A model generated the notes under the pieces. That model was given only the letters and a program-made list of their open reading frames with translations. It was not told the origin of the DNA and did no database searches. DNA of 64,000 bases from Nonomuraea jabiensis (GTDB lineage: Bacteria; Actinomycetota; Actinomycetes; Streptosporangiales; Streptosporangiaceae). Shown piece by piece: positions 27,400-36,841 of the stretch. Positions within the stretch are counted from its first letter, which is position 1; the number at the start of each line of letters is the position of its first letter. The position numbers were made by a program, and so were the translations under genes. The stretch spans positions 9,746,501-9,810,500 of the forward strand of contig NZ_JACHMB010000001.1 of assembly GCF_014204795.1 (NCBI RefSeq), written 5' to 3'.

Positions 27400-27707
27400 A
27401 CGCTTCCGGCCATCGCACGCGCCACCGCGGCGACGTCGAAGCCGCCCTGTCCGGAGACGGCCGGGTACAGTTGCACGCCGAGGACGGCCACCAGTTCGTG
27501 CTGGCACGACTGGCGGACGGCACCCGCTACGACGTCATCGTGGTCGATCTGCCGGACGAGGCACCCGACAGCGACGCTCAGCACAACCGCCTCTACACCG
27601 GGCGTTCTGTGCTTCAGCAGCTGGGAGCACGAGTTCACTCGCCGCTCGCGGCCGGGGTCATCGACATGGCCGTCAGGACCGGCACGGAGCCGGCCGCCGA
27701 GATGTGA
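27400..27707 (+). pseudogene. Remnant of a spermidine-synthase-like methyltransferase-fold protein
   Basis: In frame with an ATG at 27471, the sequence reads RGDVEAALSGDGRVQLHAED, GHQFVLARLADGTRYDVIVV and DLPDEAPDSDAQHNRLYTG. The block DP-RV-VH-DA--WL---YDVIVVDLPDP-N---LYT is characteristic of polyamine aminopropyltransferases (SpeE). N-terminal and C-terminal parts are missing and the tail after YTGRSVLQQLG does not fit. It abuts the isomerase remnant, which suggests a junction of two deletions near 27395. Confidence 0.55.
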
Positions 27708-27764
27708 GGCGGGTTCAGCCGCTTTCAGGTTCGCTTCAGCATGCACTCGTGACAGTCATGCCCC

Positions 27765-28628
27765 ATGACCAACTCCCGAGTGCCGCTCGCGATCGCCACA
27801 GCCGTCCTGGCGACCCTCACGGGCTGCGCCTCGACCGGCGGGACCGAGACGGCCGCGACACCCTCCGCGGATCCCGCCAACCAGCAGCGCCAGACGCAGA
27901 CCCAGCTCGCCGCCTGCATGAAGGGCAGGGGGTTCACCTACCACCCGATGGTGTCCATGCCGGAGCTGCCGGACGCCGTCAAGCAGGAGATATCCGGCGA
28001 CTACTCCGCGATGAAGAAATATCGCAGTAAGTACGGTTTCGGGTTCGCCGCCTCCATCATCTACCCCAACGACGGCGTCGGCCGGATGGCCCGCCAGGTA
28101 GGTGAGGGCGACAGCGCGAAGGACCCCAACGGCAAGGTCGTCGCCGGGCTGTCCAAGCCGCAGCAGGAGGCGTACTTCCAGGCGATGGAGGCCTGCAACC
28201 TGGAGCTGATCAACAAGGCGACCGGCAAGAAGCACAAGTCCATGCAGGAGGCGGCCAAGGCCCAGAGCGAGATGATGAAGCAGATCATCAGCCGCGAGAT
28301 CGACGGCGATCCCAAGCTGACGGAGCTGGCGAGGGCGTTCGCCGACTGTCTCAAGGGCAAGGGCTATCAGGTCACCTCGCAGCGCCCCTCCGACATCGCG
28401 CGCAGCACCGAGAGCTCGTTCCTGACGGAGTTCGGCAAGCTGGGCGGCAAGCGGCAGCCGACGGCGGACGAGGCGCGTCCCCTGTTGCAGCGCGAGATCA
28501 AGGCGGCCCTGGACGACCTGGAGTGCGGCAAGGACTTCTACGCCGCCTACCGCCCCAAGGCGAACGAGGTCTACAAGCGCGCCGAGCTGCTGCCCGGCCT
28601 GGGCATGACCGTCGCGGTCAAGGGGTGA
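27765..28628 (+). CDS. Lipoprotein of unknown function, first gene of export operon
   Basis: A 287-residue lipoprotein. The signal MTNSRVPLAIATAVLATLTG is followed by Cys21. The mature part is charged and helical, with sparse Cys residues arranged as LAACMKGRGF, AMEACNLELI, FADCLKGKGY and DDLECGKDF. Such conserved Cys spacing is seen in actinobacterial lipoproteins encoded beside MacA/MacB-like genes. The function is unknown; position suggests an accessory subunit of the exporter. Its stop is one base before the GTG of the next gene (TGACGTG). Confidence 0.75.
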   Translation: MTNSRVPLAIATAVLATLTGCASTGGTETAATPSADPANQQRQTQTQLAACMKGRGFTYHPMVSMPELPDAVKQEISGDYSAMKKYRSKYGFGFAASIIYPNDGVGRMARQVGEGDSAKDPNGKVVAGLSKPQQEAYFQAMEACNLELINKATGKKHKSMQEAAKAQSEMMKQIISREIDGDPKLTELARAFADCLKGKGYQVTSQRPSDIARSTESSFLTEFGKLGGKRQPTADEARPLLQREIKAALDDLECGKDFYAAYRPKANEVYKRAELLPGLGMTVAVKG

Positions 28629-28629
28629 C

Positions 28630-30402
28630 GTGGGCCGCTCAAGAGTGCTCGCCCTCGTCATGGCGGGAGTGCTGGTGATCGCCGGAGTGGGGTGGGTGGT
28701 CGGCTCGCGGCTGCGTTCGCCGGCCGACGAGGCGGCCGGGCGCCGCCCGCCCAAGCCGTCCCTGGTCACGGCCGCGGCCGAGCGGCGCAAGCTCACCAGC
28801 ACCGTCACGGTCAGCGGCACGCTCACGTACGGCTCGCCGCTGCCCGTCACGCTCGCCGGCACGGTCGGCGGATCCGGCCTCACCGGCGGCGCGGGCGGCG
28901 TGGGGGGCGCGGGCGGCACGCCGCAGCGCGTCACCACGGCGCCCAGACCCGGCCCGATCCGCGCGGGCCAGGTGCTGATGCAGGTCAACGGGCGGCCGGT
29001 GTTCGTCATGAAGGGCAGGAAGCCGATGTACCGGCCGCTGGTGCCGGGCACCGAGGGCGACGACGTCAAGCAGCTCCAGCGCGCCTTGCGGGTGAAGGTG
29101 AGCGGCGTCTTCGACGCGACCACGGCGGCGGCGGTCAAACGCTGGTACGCCAGGCGCGGCTACAAGGCCCAGGAACCCGACCTGGAGTCGCGCAAGATGC
29201 TGCAGCAGTTGCGCGAGGCCGTGCGGACGGCCGAGGAGACCCTGGCCGCCGACCGCAAGGCCCTGGACGAGGGGCTGGACGTGCGCCCGCTGCGACTGCG
29301 CCACGACAACGCCCTGCGCGACCTGCGCTCCGCCAAGAGGGCGCTGGAAGAGGCGCCGGAGATCACGCCGGAGCAGGACACCCAGCTCGTCGCGTTGCGG
29401 CGGGCCGTGCGAACCGCCGAGGAGCAGTCCCTGGCGGCCGAGCAGGCGCTGGCCGAGGCCAGGAAACCGGCCCCCACCCCGACCACGACCACGACACCCG
29501 CGCCCACCTCCAGCCCGGTGGACACGAGCCTGCTGGAGATGAAGGCCGCCAACGCCCAGCAGGACCTCGACGAGGCCCGGCAGGCGGTCGCCGCCTACGA
29601 GGAGCAGATCCGCACAGACCACGACAAACGGCTGGAGGAGCTGCGCAAGGCGGTCCGCACCGCGAAGGAGGCCGAAGTTACCGCGGCCCAGGCGCTCAGC
29701 CGGGCCAGGAAGGTCTCGCCGCTGCGAATGAAGGTCGCCCACAGCAGGGCCGCCCTGGCCGAGGCCACCAGTGTGCTGGCCGAGTACCGCGGGACGTACG
29801 GCGTGAGCGTGCCGGCCGGGGAGATCGTGTTCCTGCCGAAGCTGCCCGCCCGCATCGACAAGGCGGAGGTCAAGCCGGGCGACACCATCGAGGGCAAGGT
29901 CGCCACCGTGACCAGCTCCGCCTTCGCGGTCACCGGGTCGGTCGACGCCAAGGAGGCCAAGCTGCTGCGCCCGGGCCAGGAGGCCGACATGGAGACCATG
30001 GACGGCACCCGGCTGCCCGCCACGCTCACCGCGACCGGCGTGCAGGCCCGCCTGACCCCGGCGCAGGGCGAGAACGACAAGGATGAGGACGAACCGGACG
30101 CCGGCTCGGTGCCCGTCCTGCTGACGCCCGGCTCGGCCAAGGGCCTCAAGCCGCTGGTCGGCTCGGCGATGACGGTGCGGATCTCGGTCGGCTCGACCGA
30201 GGGCGAGGTGCTGGCCGTGCCGGTGTCGGCCGTGGTCACCTCCGCCGACGGCCGGCCGCGGGTCCGGGTGGCGCTGGACGCCGACCGCAGCCGCGAGGTC
30301 GAGGTCCGTACCGGGCTGACCGCCGACGGGATCGTGGAGGTCACCCCGGTGCGCGCGGGCGAGCTCAAGGAGGGCGACCGGGTCGTGGTGAGCGATGCCT
30401 GA
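28630..30402 (+). CDS. Peptidoglycan-binding periplasmic adaptor (MacA/HlyD-like)
   Basis: A 590-residue membrane-anchored protein from GTG 28630. An N-terminal membrane helix (VLALVMAGVLVIAGVGWVVG) is followed by a barrel/lipoyl-like segment (RRKLTSTVTVSGTLTYGSPL) and a peptidoglycan_binding_1 module around residues 135-180 (GTEGDDVKQLQRALRVKVSG, DATTAAAVKRWYARRGY). A long coiled coil (about 185-375) follows, interrupted by a Pro/Thr linker, and then C-terminal adaptor beta domains (GEIVFLPKLPARIDKAEVKP, GRPRVRVALDADRSREVEVR). It bridges the wall and the MacB-like permease. It overlaps the ATPase gene by 8 nt. Confidence 0.88.
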   Translation: MGRSRVLALVMAGVLVIAGVGWVVGSRLRSPADEAAGRRPPKPSLVTAAAERRKLTSTVTVSGTLTYGSPLPVTLAGTVGGSGLTGGAGGVGGAGGTPQRVTTAPRPGPIRAGQVLMQVNGRPVFVMKGRKPMYRPLVPGTEGDDVKQLQRALRVKVSGVFDATTAAAVKRWYARRGYKAQEPDLESRKMLQQLREAVRTAEETLAADRKALDEGLDVRPLRLRHDNALRDLRSAKRALEEAPEITPEQDTQLVALRRAVRTAEEQSLAAEQALAEARKPAPTPTTTTTPAPTSSPVDTSLLEMKAANAQQDLDEARQAVAAYEEQIRTDHDKRLEELRKAVRTAKEAEVTAAQALSRARKVSPLRMKVAHSRAALAEATSVLAEYRGTYGVSVPAGEIVFLPKLPARIDKAEVKPGDTIEGKVATVTSSAFAVTGSVDAKEAKLLRPGQEADMETMDGTRLPATLTATGVQARLTPAQGENDKDEDEPDAGSVPVLLTPGSAKGLKPLVGSAMTVRISVGSTEGEVLAVPVSAVVTSADGRPRVRVALDADRSREVEVRTGLTADGIVEVTPVRAGELKEGDRVVVSDA

Positions 30403-31072
30403 GCCCGTCATCGAGCTGGCCGGCGTCTCCCGCGAATTCGTCGCGGACCCGCCGGTGCGCGCGCTGAGCGAGGTGCACCTGCGCGTCGAGCCCGGCGACT
30501 ACGTGGCCATCATCGGGCCGTCCGGCTCCGGCAAGTCCACGCTCCTGAACATCCTCGGGCTGCTGGACCGGCCGACGTCCGGGTCGTACCGGCTGGACGG
30601 CGTCGAGACCACGACGTTGCGCGACGGCGCGCGGACGCGGCTGCGCGGCACCCGCATCGGCTTCGTCTTCCAGTCCTTCCACCTGCTGTCCCACCGTACG
30701 GTCGTGGAGAACGTGATGCTCGCCGAGGTGTACGGCAGGCGTCCGCGCACCGGCCGGCGGGCACGGGCCGAGCGGGCACTGGAACAGGTGGGCATGAGCC
30801 AACGAGCCGCCTTCGTCCCCGACCGGCTGTCGGGTGGCGAGCGCCAGCGCGTGGCCATCGCCCGCGCGCTGATGGCCAGGCCCGCGCTGCTGCTGTGCGA
30901 CGAGCCGACCGGCAACCTCGACAGCCGCAACACCGGGGCGATCCTCGACCTGTTCGACGGCCTGCGCGCCGGTGGGCTCACCGTCCTGGTGATCACGCAC
31001 GAGGCGGAGGTGAGCGCCAGGGCCGAACGCCGGGTGCGCATCGGCGACGGCGTCCTCACCGAGGAGGGGTGA
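30395..31072 (+). CDS. MacB/LolD-type ABC transporter ATPase
   Basis: A 225-residue ATPase. Walker A GPSGSGKST is at 41-49, the Q-loop sits in FVFQSFHLL, the signature LSGGERQR is at 145-152, Walker B is LLLCDEPTGNLDS and the H-loop is in VITHEAE. The PTGNLDS block marks the MacB/LolD/FtsE subclass used for lipoprotein or antimicrobial-peptide export rather than import. It lies between adaptor and permease with overlapping ends, so the three form one mechanochemical exporter. Confidence 0.95.
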   Translation: MPEPVIELAGVSREFVADPPVRALSEVHLRVEPGDYVAIIGPSGSGKSTLLNILGLLDRPTSGSYRLDGVETTTLRDGARTRLRGTRIGFVFQSFHLLSHRTVVENVMLAEVYGRRPRTGRRARAERALEQVGMSQRAAFVPDRLSGGERQRVAIARALMARPALLLCDEPTGNLDSRNTGAILDLFDGLRAGGLTVLVITHEAEVSARAERRVRIGDGVLTEEG

Positions 31073-31074
31073 GC

Positions 31075-32253
31075 GTGGACCTTCGCGACCTGTGGGCAGA
31101 GTCCCTGGCCGGGATGCTGGCCCGCCCGATGCGCTCCGCCCTGACCACCCTCGGCACTGTTCTGGGCATCACCACGCTGGTGGTCACCCTGGGCATCGCG
31201 GCGACCGCGGGCAACCAGATCGTCGGCCGCTTCGACGAACTGCTGGCCACCAGCATCACCGTCGAAGTGCCGCGTGGCGGCCACGACCCGCTGGTCACCT
31301 GGGAGGCGGCCAAGGAGCTGCGGCGGCTGCACGGCGTGACGTCGGCGACGGCCCTGGCGCAGAGCGACGCCAGTTCCAACCTCGTCGTGACCGCCAACAA
31401 CCTGCTCGACCCGACCCGGGTGAGCGGGCAGACCCTCGCGGTCATCGCGGCCACCCCCGACCTGCCGGAGACCACCCGCGGCCGGATGCTGGCCGGGCGC
31501 TTCTACGACGCCGGCCACGTGGCCCGCCACGACCCGGTGGTCGTGCTGGGCGAGCAGGCCGCCAAGATGCTCGGGATCACCGGCCTGGAAAACTCCCCGG
31601 CGGTGTTCGTCAAGGACCGGCCCTACACGGTCATCGGCATCATCGGCGGCCTGCGGCGCGAGCAGATCCTGGCCGGCGCGGTGCTCGTCCCGCCCGCCCT
31701 GGGGCCCGACTTCGGCCTGAAGGACGTCACCCGCGTCCTGGTCGGCACCCAGGTGGGCGCCGCCGAGCTGATCGCCCGCCAGGCGCCGCTCGCGCTCAGC
31801 CCCGGCCACAGCGGGGAGCTGCAGGTGATCGCTCCGCCCAGCGCCAAGCGGGTACGGGACGGCGCCCAGGACGACGTCAACGGCCTGTTCGTCGTCCTCG
31901 GCCTGGTCTCCCTGGTCGTCGGGGCGGTGGGCATCGCGAACGTCACCCTGGTCACGGTCATGGAGCGGGTCGCCGAGATCGGGCTGCGCCGTGCCCTGGG
32001 GGCGGCCCGCCGGCACATCGCCGCCCAGTTCCTGCTGGAGTCCAGCCTGATCGGGCTGACCGGCGGGGTGATCGGGGCCAGCCTGGGGATGGTCGCCGTG
32101 GTCGCCGTGGCGGCCGTACGCCAGTGGACCCCGGTGCTCGACGTGCGGCTGGTGCTGGCCGCGCCGGTGGCGGGCGCGCTGGTGGGACTGCTGGCGGGCC
32201 TGTACCCGGCGCTGCGCGCGGCCCGCATGGAGCCGGTGGACGCGCTGCGCTGA
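31075..32253 (+). CDS. MacB/FtsX-family ABC permease
   Basis: A 392-residue permease. I chose GTG 31075 because GAGGAGGGG precedes it by 5 nt and it follows the ATPase stop by 2 nt. One N-terminal membrane segment (RSALTTLGTVLGITTLVVTL) precedes a large extracytoplasmic MacB_PCD domain. Three C-terminal segments follow: GLFVVLGLVSLVVGAVGIAN, SSLIGLTGGVIGASLGMVAV and APVAGALVGLLAGLYPALRA. The EIGLRRALGAARRHIAAQFL cytoplasmic coupling motif and the final ARMEPVDALR are diagnostic. The cargo is unknown. Confidence 0.93.
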   Translation: MDLRDLWAESLAGMLARPMRSALTTLGTVLGITTLVVTLGIAATAGNQIVGRFDELLATSITVEVPRGGHDPLVTWEAAKELRRLHGVTSATALAQSDASSNLVVTANNLLDPTRVSGQTLAVIAATPDLPETTRGRMLAGRFYDAGHVARHDPVVVLGEQAAKMLGITGLENSPAVFVKDRPYTVIGIIGGLRREQILAGAVLVPPALGPDFGLKDVTRVLVGTQVGAAELIARQAPLALSPGHSGELQVIAPPSAKRVRDGAQDDVNGLFVVLGLVSLVVGAVGIANVTLVTVMERVAEIGLRRALGAARRHIAAQFLLESSLIGLTGGVIGASLGMVAVVAVAAVRQWTPVLDVRLVLAAPVAGALVGLLAGLYPALRAARMEPVDALR

Positions 32254-32307
32254 CCGTTGCCCGGCTTGGGACCAAAGTTGATGCGGGCCGGAAGGGAAGG
32301 CGATGAG

Positions 32308-32418
32308 ATGGACCTGTCGCTGATCTCACGGATGCTGTGGCAACGGCGCGCCCTGCGACGCCGCGAGCACTGGAGCGACGAGCGGTTGCTCCGGGCGCAA
32401 GGGCGTCATCGCCAGTGA
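32308..32418 (+). pseudogene. N-terminal scrap of a CapK/phenylacetate-CoA-ligase-like protein
   Basis: ATG 32308, with GGAAGGGAAGG upstream, opens MDLSLISRMLWQRRALRRRE and HWSDERLLRAQGRHRQ before a stop. This is the usual start of CapK-type adenylate-forming enzymes, cut after 36 codons. It is broken at the junction with the IS630 remnant that follows. The assignment rests on a short N-terminal pattern. Confidence 0.45.
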
Positions 32419-32438
32419 CGCCCGCGAGTGCCCACCTC

Positions 32439-32583
32439 CGCCAGATCGTCTTGACCGCCTCCGAGCGGCGACGGCTCAAGAAGCTGGCCCGTTCTCACAC
32501 CGCCCCTCCTCCCAGCAAGTCATCCGTGTCCGGATCGTGCTGGACGCCGCGCATGGCTACTCCAACGCCCGTATCGCCCGAGG
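32439..32583 (+). pseudogene. IS630-family transposase N-terminal fragment
   Basis: The reading RQIVLTASERRRLKKLARSH TAP is followed, after a shift, by QVIRVRIVLDAAHGYSNARI ARG, the opening HTH of IS630-type transposases. No catalytic part, stop-bounded gene or inverted repeats are present. Between 32584 and 32824 I see no further gene; the sequence is GC-rich scrap up to the GH2 stop. Confidence 0.65.
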
Positions 32584-32824
32584 CGGTTCCTGGGCGATGT
32601 CCTCGTCCTACCGGGCGAAGATCTTGAGCAGGTCGTAGCGGACTGACGATGCCCGGCAGCGTGTGCAGTTCCATGGGTCCGACGGTCGCGTGCAAGGGCG
32701 GCAGCCGGATGGGCGAGGAGATCCGCAACCTCCTGCGAGCGATCGCGAGGTGACCGCCGTGTCGAGCCGCCACCGGGCCGTGCTGGGAGCGGCCCGGTGG
32801 CGGTCATGGTCGTCGGCCCCTTTC

Positions 32825-35800
32825 TCAGCCGGGGTCGCTGCGGCCTTCGAGGCGGCCGATCGCCTGGAGGCCGGCGTTGCCGCGCAGGCCCACGGCGTAG
32901 TGCCAGCCATCCAGCGCGCCGGGCCTGGTGAAGTCGATGCGGCTCTGGGTGGTGCCCGTCATGATCTGGGACCAGCCCCAGCCACCCCCGCGGTCGACCC
33001 AGGTGCTGATCGAGTTGCCGTCGAGGACGAACGCCCAGCGGTCGCCGGGCTCCAGCACCCCCGCGGCGCCAGAGACGGCGGTGAGCCTGCCGTCGATCCT
33101 GATGTCGATGCCGTGCTGGCCCTTGATTCCGGTCCACGCCATGACGTAGTTGCGCTCGTCCTTGACCAGGCCGTTGAACACGGCGTCCTGCCCCTTCCCG
33201 GTGCCGGCCCACCGGTCGTGGTCGACGATCACGACAGCCCGGGAGCTCTTCGGCCCGGAGCCGTGGGAGACCAGGCCGTAGTAGGCGCCCGGTCCCTGCG
33301 CCCGCAGCGTTCCCGTGCCGAAGGTCAGCTGCGGCAACGCCTCGGTCCCCGACGGCTTGTGGACCGTGTAGGCGGCGCTGGAATCGGTGTCGAAGGTGTC
33401 GTCCACGCCGACCTCGGGGTAGGCCTCGGGGGCGAAGGTCACCGTCGTTCTGCTGATCGCCTGGATCGCGTGCCCGTCCCAGCTCGCGGTGGCGGTGAAG
33501 TCCGCGGTCTGGCCGGTCAGCACGGTCGATTCCGCCCGTACGGTGAACGCGACGTGACGGGCCTCGCCGGGCTTCAGTGAGCTGATCACGTCTGGCTCGG
33601 CGGCGGTCGCGGTCCAGCCCTTGGGGGCCGACAGCCGTACGCGAACGTTCCGCGCCGTCTTGGCGGTGTCGTTGACGACCGAGACGATCGCCGTTCCGGC
33701 GCCGGTCGCGGTGGAGATCGCGGCCGGCGCCTGGTACACCGAGAGCCGGGAGTCGACCGCCCGGAAGCGGGGACGCTCCTCGGGCACGGCGACCCGGCCG
33801 CTGACCAGCGTGGGCGGTGCGCCGTGGCGGCCCGAGCGGACGCCGAAGACGGACAGTCCGCCGCCGTCGGAGGCGAAGCGGAGCGTGACGGTGTCCCCGT
33901 CGCCGAGTTGGCGTGCGGTGATCGGGACGGCGATTCGGTAGCCGTAGCGGTTGCCGAAGTCGGCGACGAGGGAGCCCCGTGATCGACCGGCCAGCGCCGT
34001 CGGACCGTGGGGATCGTCGGGCAACTCGATCACCCGCAGCGCGGTGCCGTTGACCGACACGGTGAGACGGGTGGGGTAGCGGCGCGCTGTGGTCACGTTG
34101 TTGGGGTCGTACCAGCCGCGGGGCTGGGCGGCCGCGACCTCCGCGATCAGGGTGGCTCCGCGCGACCGGCCCGTGCGGATCTCCTCGGGCAGCTGCACCT
34201 CGTACTCGAAGTGGCCGCGGCCGTAACCGGTGACCCAGTCGGACCCTCCGGTGGTCCTGGCCTGGGCTCCGCCGGTCCATTCCTGCGCGGTCACCGCGCC
34301 GGGGGAGAAACCGCCGTCGGGGGCGGGGGTGTCGAAGGTCAGGTAGTTCTCGGCGACGGTCCGGCCGCCGATGTCGAGCCAGATCCACACGTACCCGTTG
34401 CGCAGCTTGGCCGGCAGGGTGACCGACACGGTGCCGGCGTCGGTCACGGTGTAGCGTTCCGGGGCGAACGGCCGCGAACCGCCGCCGCCCGCGTCGGCGA
34501 CCCAGCGTCCTTCGTCGTCGTAGCCACCGATCCTCCACCGGAGCGTGGCCCGGGACAGGTCGGTGTCACCGAAGTGGCTGATCTTGGCCGGCACCTCGAT
34601 CGCGCCGCCGCGTTCGACGGTCCGCGCCGACGTGCCCATCAGCGAGATCGCGTCGTCCCCCTGGAACAGGTCGATGCCGCGCGGCCTGCCGTGATGGTCC
34701 ATGAACTCCGGCAGGTTCGGCTGCCGGTCGAACGTGACCGGGCTCTGCACCTCCTGCTCGGTCTCGGCGAGCTGGACGCCGATGTACCCGTTGAGCTTGG
34801 GATAGGCGCGGAACAGGCCGAACGTGTGCGGCACCTGCCCGGACCTGATGGCGAACTCGGAGTTCAGCCACGGCTGCCCGCTCTGGGCGCCGTCGTTGAA
34901 GTTCCAGGTGGAACCCGGCTTGACCTGGGCGTCGAACCCGTCCAGCAGCTTCTTCCACTCGTCGTAGCCGGCCAGGTAGTAGTGGAAGTCGTTGAGGTCG
35001 GTGTCGAGGTGGCCGTTCTGGCAGCAGGCTGAGTTGTCCACGATCAGCCGCGACGGGTCGGTGTCGCGGGCGACCCCGACCATCCTGCGGACGTACGGGA
35101 ACGCCTCCGCCGGGATCGGCTGCTGCCACGGCTCCTTGCCGAGCCCCCACGCCTCGTTGAAGATCGTCCAGATCACGATCGACGGATGGTTGTGGTCCCG
35201 CTTGAGCGTGGCGCGTAGCAGCCCCTCGAACAGCCGCTCCGCCTCCGCGCCCAGAGAGTGCCAGCCCGCGTTGGGCATGTCGTACCAGATCATCAGCCCG
35301 AGCCGGTCCGCCCAGTGGTAGTAGGCGGGCTCGTTGACCTTGAGGTGGTTCCTGATCACGTTGAAGCCGAGTTTCTTGGCGTTCTTCAGGTCGAGCAGGA
35401 TCGAGCCGCGGCCCGGCTCGTTCTCGGTCCCGGTACGCAGGTCGGGCCCGGCGGTGGCCCCGGTGTAGGTGTACAGGCCCCACGGGTTGTAGCCCTGATC
35501 GAGCACGCCCCTCAGGTAGACCGGCCGGTTGTTGAGGTACACGTACTGGTACTCGTTCTGGTGGCCGGGCGCCCATTTCCGCTCGATCGTCCGCAGGCCG
35601 AACGTCGTCCGGATGCCGTCGTCGTGGCCGAGACGGAAGTCGGCGGTGTACAGGGCCGGATCGTCCGGCTCCCACAGGCGCGGCCGCGGGATCGGGATCC
35701 GCGCCGTCCCGCGCCCGTCCTCGAGCGGTACGTCCGCGCTGCCGACCACCTTGCCATCGGGGCTCCTGATCTGCACGGTGGCGCGCTGCCCGCCGTCGGC

Positions 35801-36841
35801 GGCGACGTCGATCCGCGCGGCCGCCACGGATGGCGTGCGCGCGTCCCCTTCGAAGGTCAGCTCGGGTGTCACCCGCGTGTCGGTGAGCCGCGCGCCCGCG
35901 TAGGGCTCGATCCACACCGACTGCCAGATCCCGCCGACGTCGCTGAACCAGCCGGTGTCCGCCCCGTTGGGCTCGCCCGTCTGCTTGCCCATCGGGTACG
36001 GCGACTCGGGCGTCGTCGGCGGCGCGACCACCCGGATCGTCACCGTGTGCGTCGAACCGGGTGCCAGCGCGCCCAGCCCGGCGCTGATCTCGGTGAACCC
36101 GTCCCCGGTGTACGGCAGCACCGGCTCACCGTCGAGCCAGATCGCCGCGCCCCAGTCGGCGGCCCCGACGCGCAGCCGTACCTGCTGCTCGGGGAAGTCC
36201 CTGGGCACGGTGAACGACCGCTGGTACCAGACCGTCCCCCGGTAACCGGCGAAGGCGCCGCGGAAGATCTCCTTGGTCGCCAGCTCCTCCTCACCCCACG
36301 CGGCCAGCGACTGGTACGGGAACGGCACCCGGATCGCCTTGCCGAACACGTGCCCGGGGGCGTACCAGCGTTCGCGCTCCCCGGCGTTCCCGGGATCGAA
36401 GTCGAACGACCAGGTCCCGTTCAGCGACAGCCACGTGTCGCCGGTGAACGGGCGCCGGTCGGCGTCCGGGCGCGGGTACTCCTGCCGCGCCGGATCGGTG
36501 TCCCTGGCCAGTTCGAGGGTGACCGAACCGGCCGCGGTGGTGGACGCGAACGCGTACCCCTCCTTGCCGGCCACCACGAGCGCGCTGCTCTCCGGCACGC
36601 CGGACAGCACGAACGTGCCGTTCTCGGCGGTCGTGGCGAACACGTCGCTCCGCGAGGCGTGCAGACTGGCCCCCTCGATCGGCGCGCCGCTGCGGGCGTC
36701 CACCACCCGGCCGCTGACCTCGATCGTGCGACCCTCCGCGGGGGTCGCGGGCGGGGGCGGCACCGCGAGGGCGGGCGCTGTCGCCGCCAGCAGCGTCCCC
36801 GCGGTGAGCACCACGACGGCGAAGGCCCGGCGTAACGTCAT
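32825..36841 (-). CDS. Large secreted GH2 glycoside hydrolase with accessory domains
   Basis: A 1338-residue enzyme starting at ATG 36841, coupled to the upstream GH2 by ATGA. Domains: Sec signal (about 1-26), carboxypeptidase-regulatory-like fold (about 40-115), GH2 sugar-binding domain (about 130-315), Ig-like domain, TIM barrel (from about 425), an Ig/NEW3-like domain (TARNVRVRLSAPKGWTATAA) and a C-terminal laminin-G-like domain (DDTFDTDSSAAYTVHKPSG, VFVLDGNSISTWVDRGGGW region). IWTIFNEAWG supplies the acid/base Glu563 and PWLNSEF the nucleophile Glu662, by analogy with GH2. It is longer than normal LacZ-type enzymes. It is probably an extracellular exo-glycosidase; specificity is unknown. 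Confidence 0.88.
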   Translation of the reverse strand: MTLRRAFAVVVLTAGTLLAATAPALAVPPPPATPAEGRTIEVSGRVVDARSGAPIEGASLHASRSDVFATTAENGTFVLSGVPESSALVVAGKEGYAFASTTAAGSVTLELARDTDPARQEYPRPDADRRPFTGDTWLSLNGTWSFDFDPGNAGERERWYAPGHVFGKAIRVPFPYQSLAAWGEEELATKEIFRGAFAGYRGTVWYQRSFTVPRDFPEQQVRLRVGAADWGAAIWLDGEPVLPYTGDGFTEISAGLGALAPGSTHTVTIRVVAPPTTPESPYPMGKQTGEPNGADTGWFSDVGGIWQSVWIEPYAGARLTDTRVTPELTFEGDARTPSVAAARIDVAADGGQRATVQIRSPDGKVVGSADVPLEDGRGTARIPIPRPRLWEPDDPALYTADFRLGHDDGIRTTFGLRTIERKWAPGHQNEYQYVYLNNRPVYLRGVLDQGYNPWGLYTYTGATAGPDLRTGTENEPGRGSILLDLKNAKKLGFNVIRNHLKVNEPAYYHWADRLGLMIWYDMPNAGWHSLGAEAERLFEGLLRATLKRDHNHPSIVIWTIFNEAWGLGKEPWQQPIPAEAFPYVRRMVGVARDTDPSRLIVDNSACCQNGHLDTDLNDFHYYLAGYDEWKKLLDGFDAQVKPGSTWNFNDGAQSGQPWLNSEFAIRSGQVPHTFGLFRAYPKLNGYIGVQLAETEQEVQSPVTFDRQPNLPEFMDHHGRPRGIDLFQGDDAISLMGTSARTVERGGAIEVPAKISHFGDTDLSRATLRWRIGGYDDEGRWVADAGGGGSRPFAPERYTVTDAGTVSVTLPAKLRNGYVWIWLDIGGRTVAENYLTFDTPAPDGGFSPGAVTAQEWTGGAQARTTGGSDWVTGYGRGHFEYEVQLPEEIRTGRSRGATLIAEVAAAQPRGWYDPNNVTTARRYPTRLTVSVNGTALRVIELPDDPHGPTALAGRSRGSLVADFGNRYGYRIAVPITARQLGDGDTVTLRFASDGGGLSVFGVRSGRHGAPPTLVSGRVAVPEERPRFRAVDSRLSVYQAPAAISTATGAGTAIVSVVNDTAKTARNVRVRLSAPKGWTATAAEPDVISSLKPGEARHVAFTVRAESTVLTGQTADFTATASWDGHAIQAISRTTVTFAPEAYPEVGVDDTFDTDSSAAYTVHKPSGTEALPQLTFGTGTLRAQGPGAYYGLVSHGSGPKSSRAVVIVDHDRWAGTGKGQDAVFNGLVKDERNYVMAWTGIKGQHGIDIRIDGRLTAVSGAAGVLEPGDRWAFVLDGNSISTWVDRGGGWGWSQIMTGTTQSRIDFTRPGALDGWHYAVGLRGNAGLQAIGRLEGRSDPG

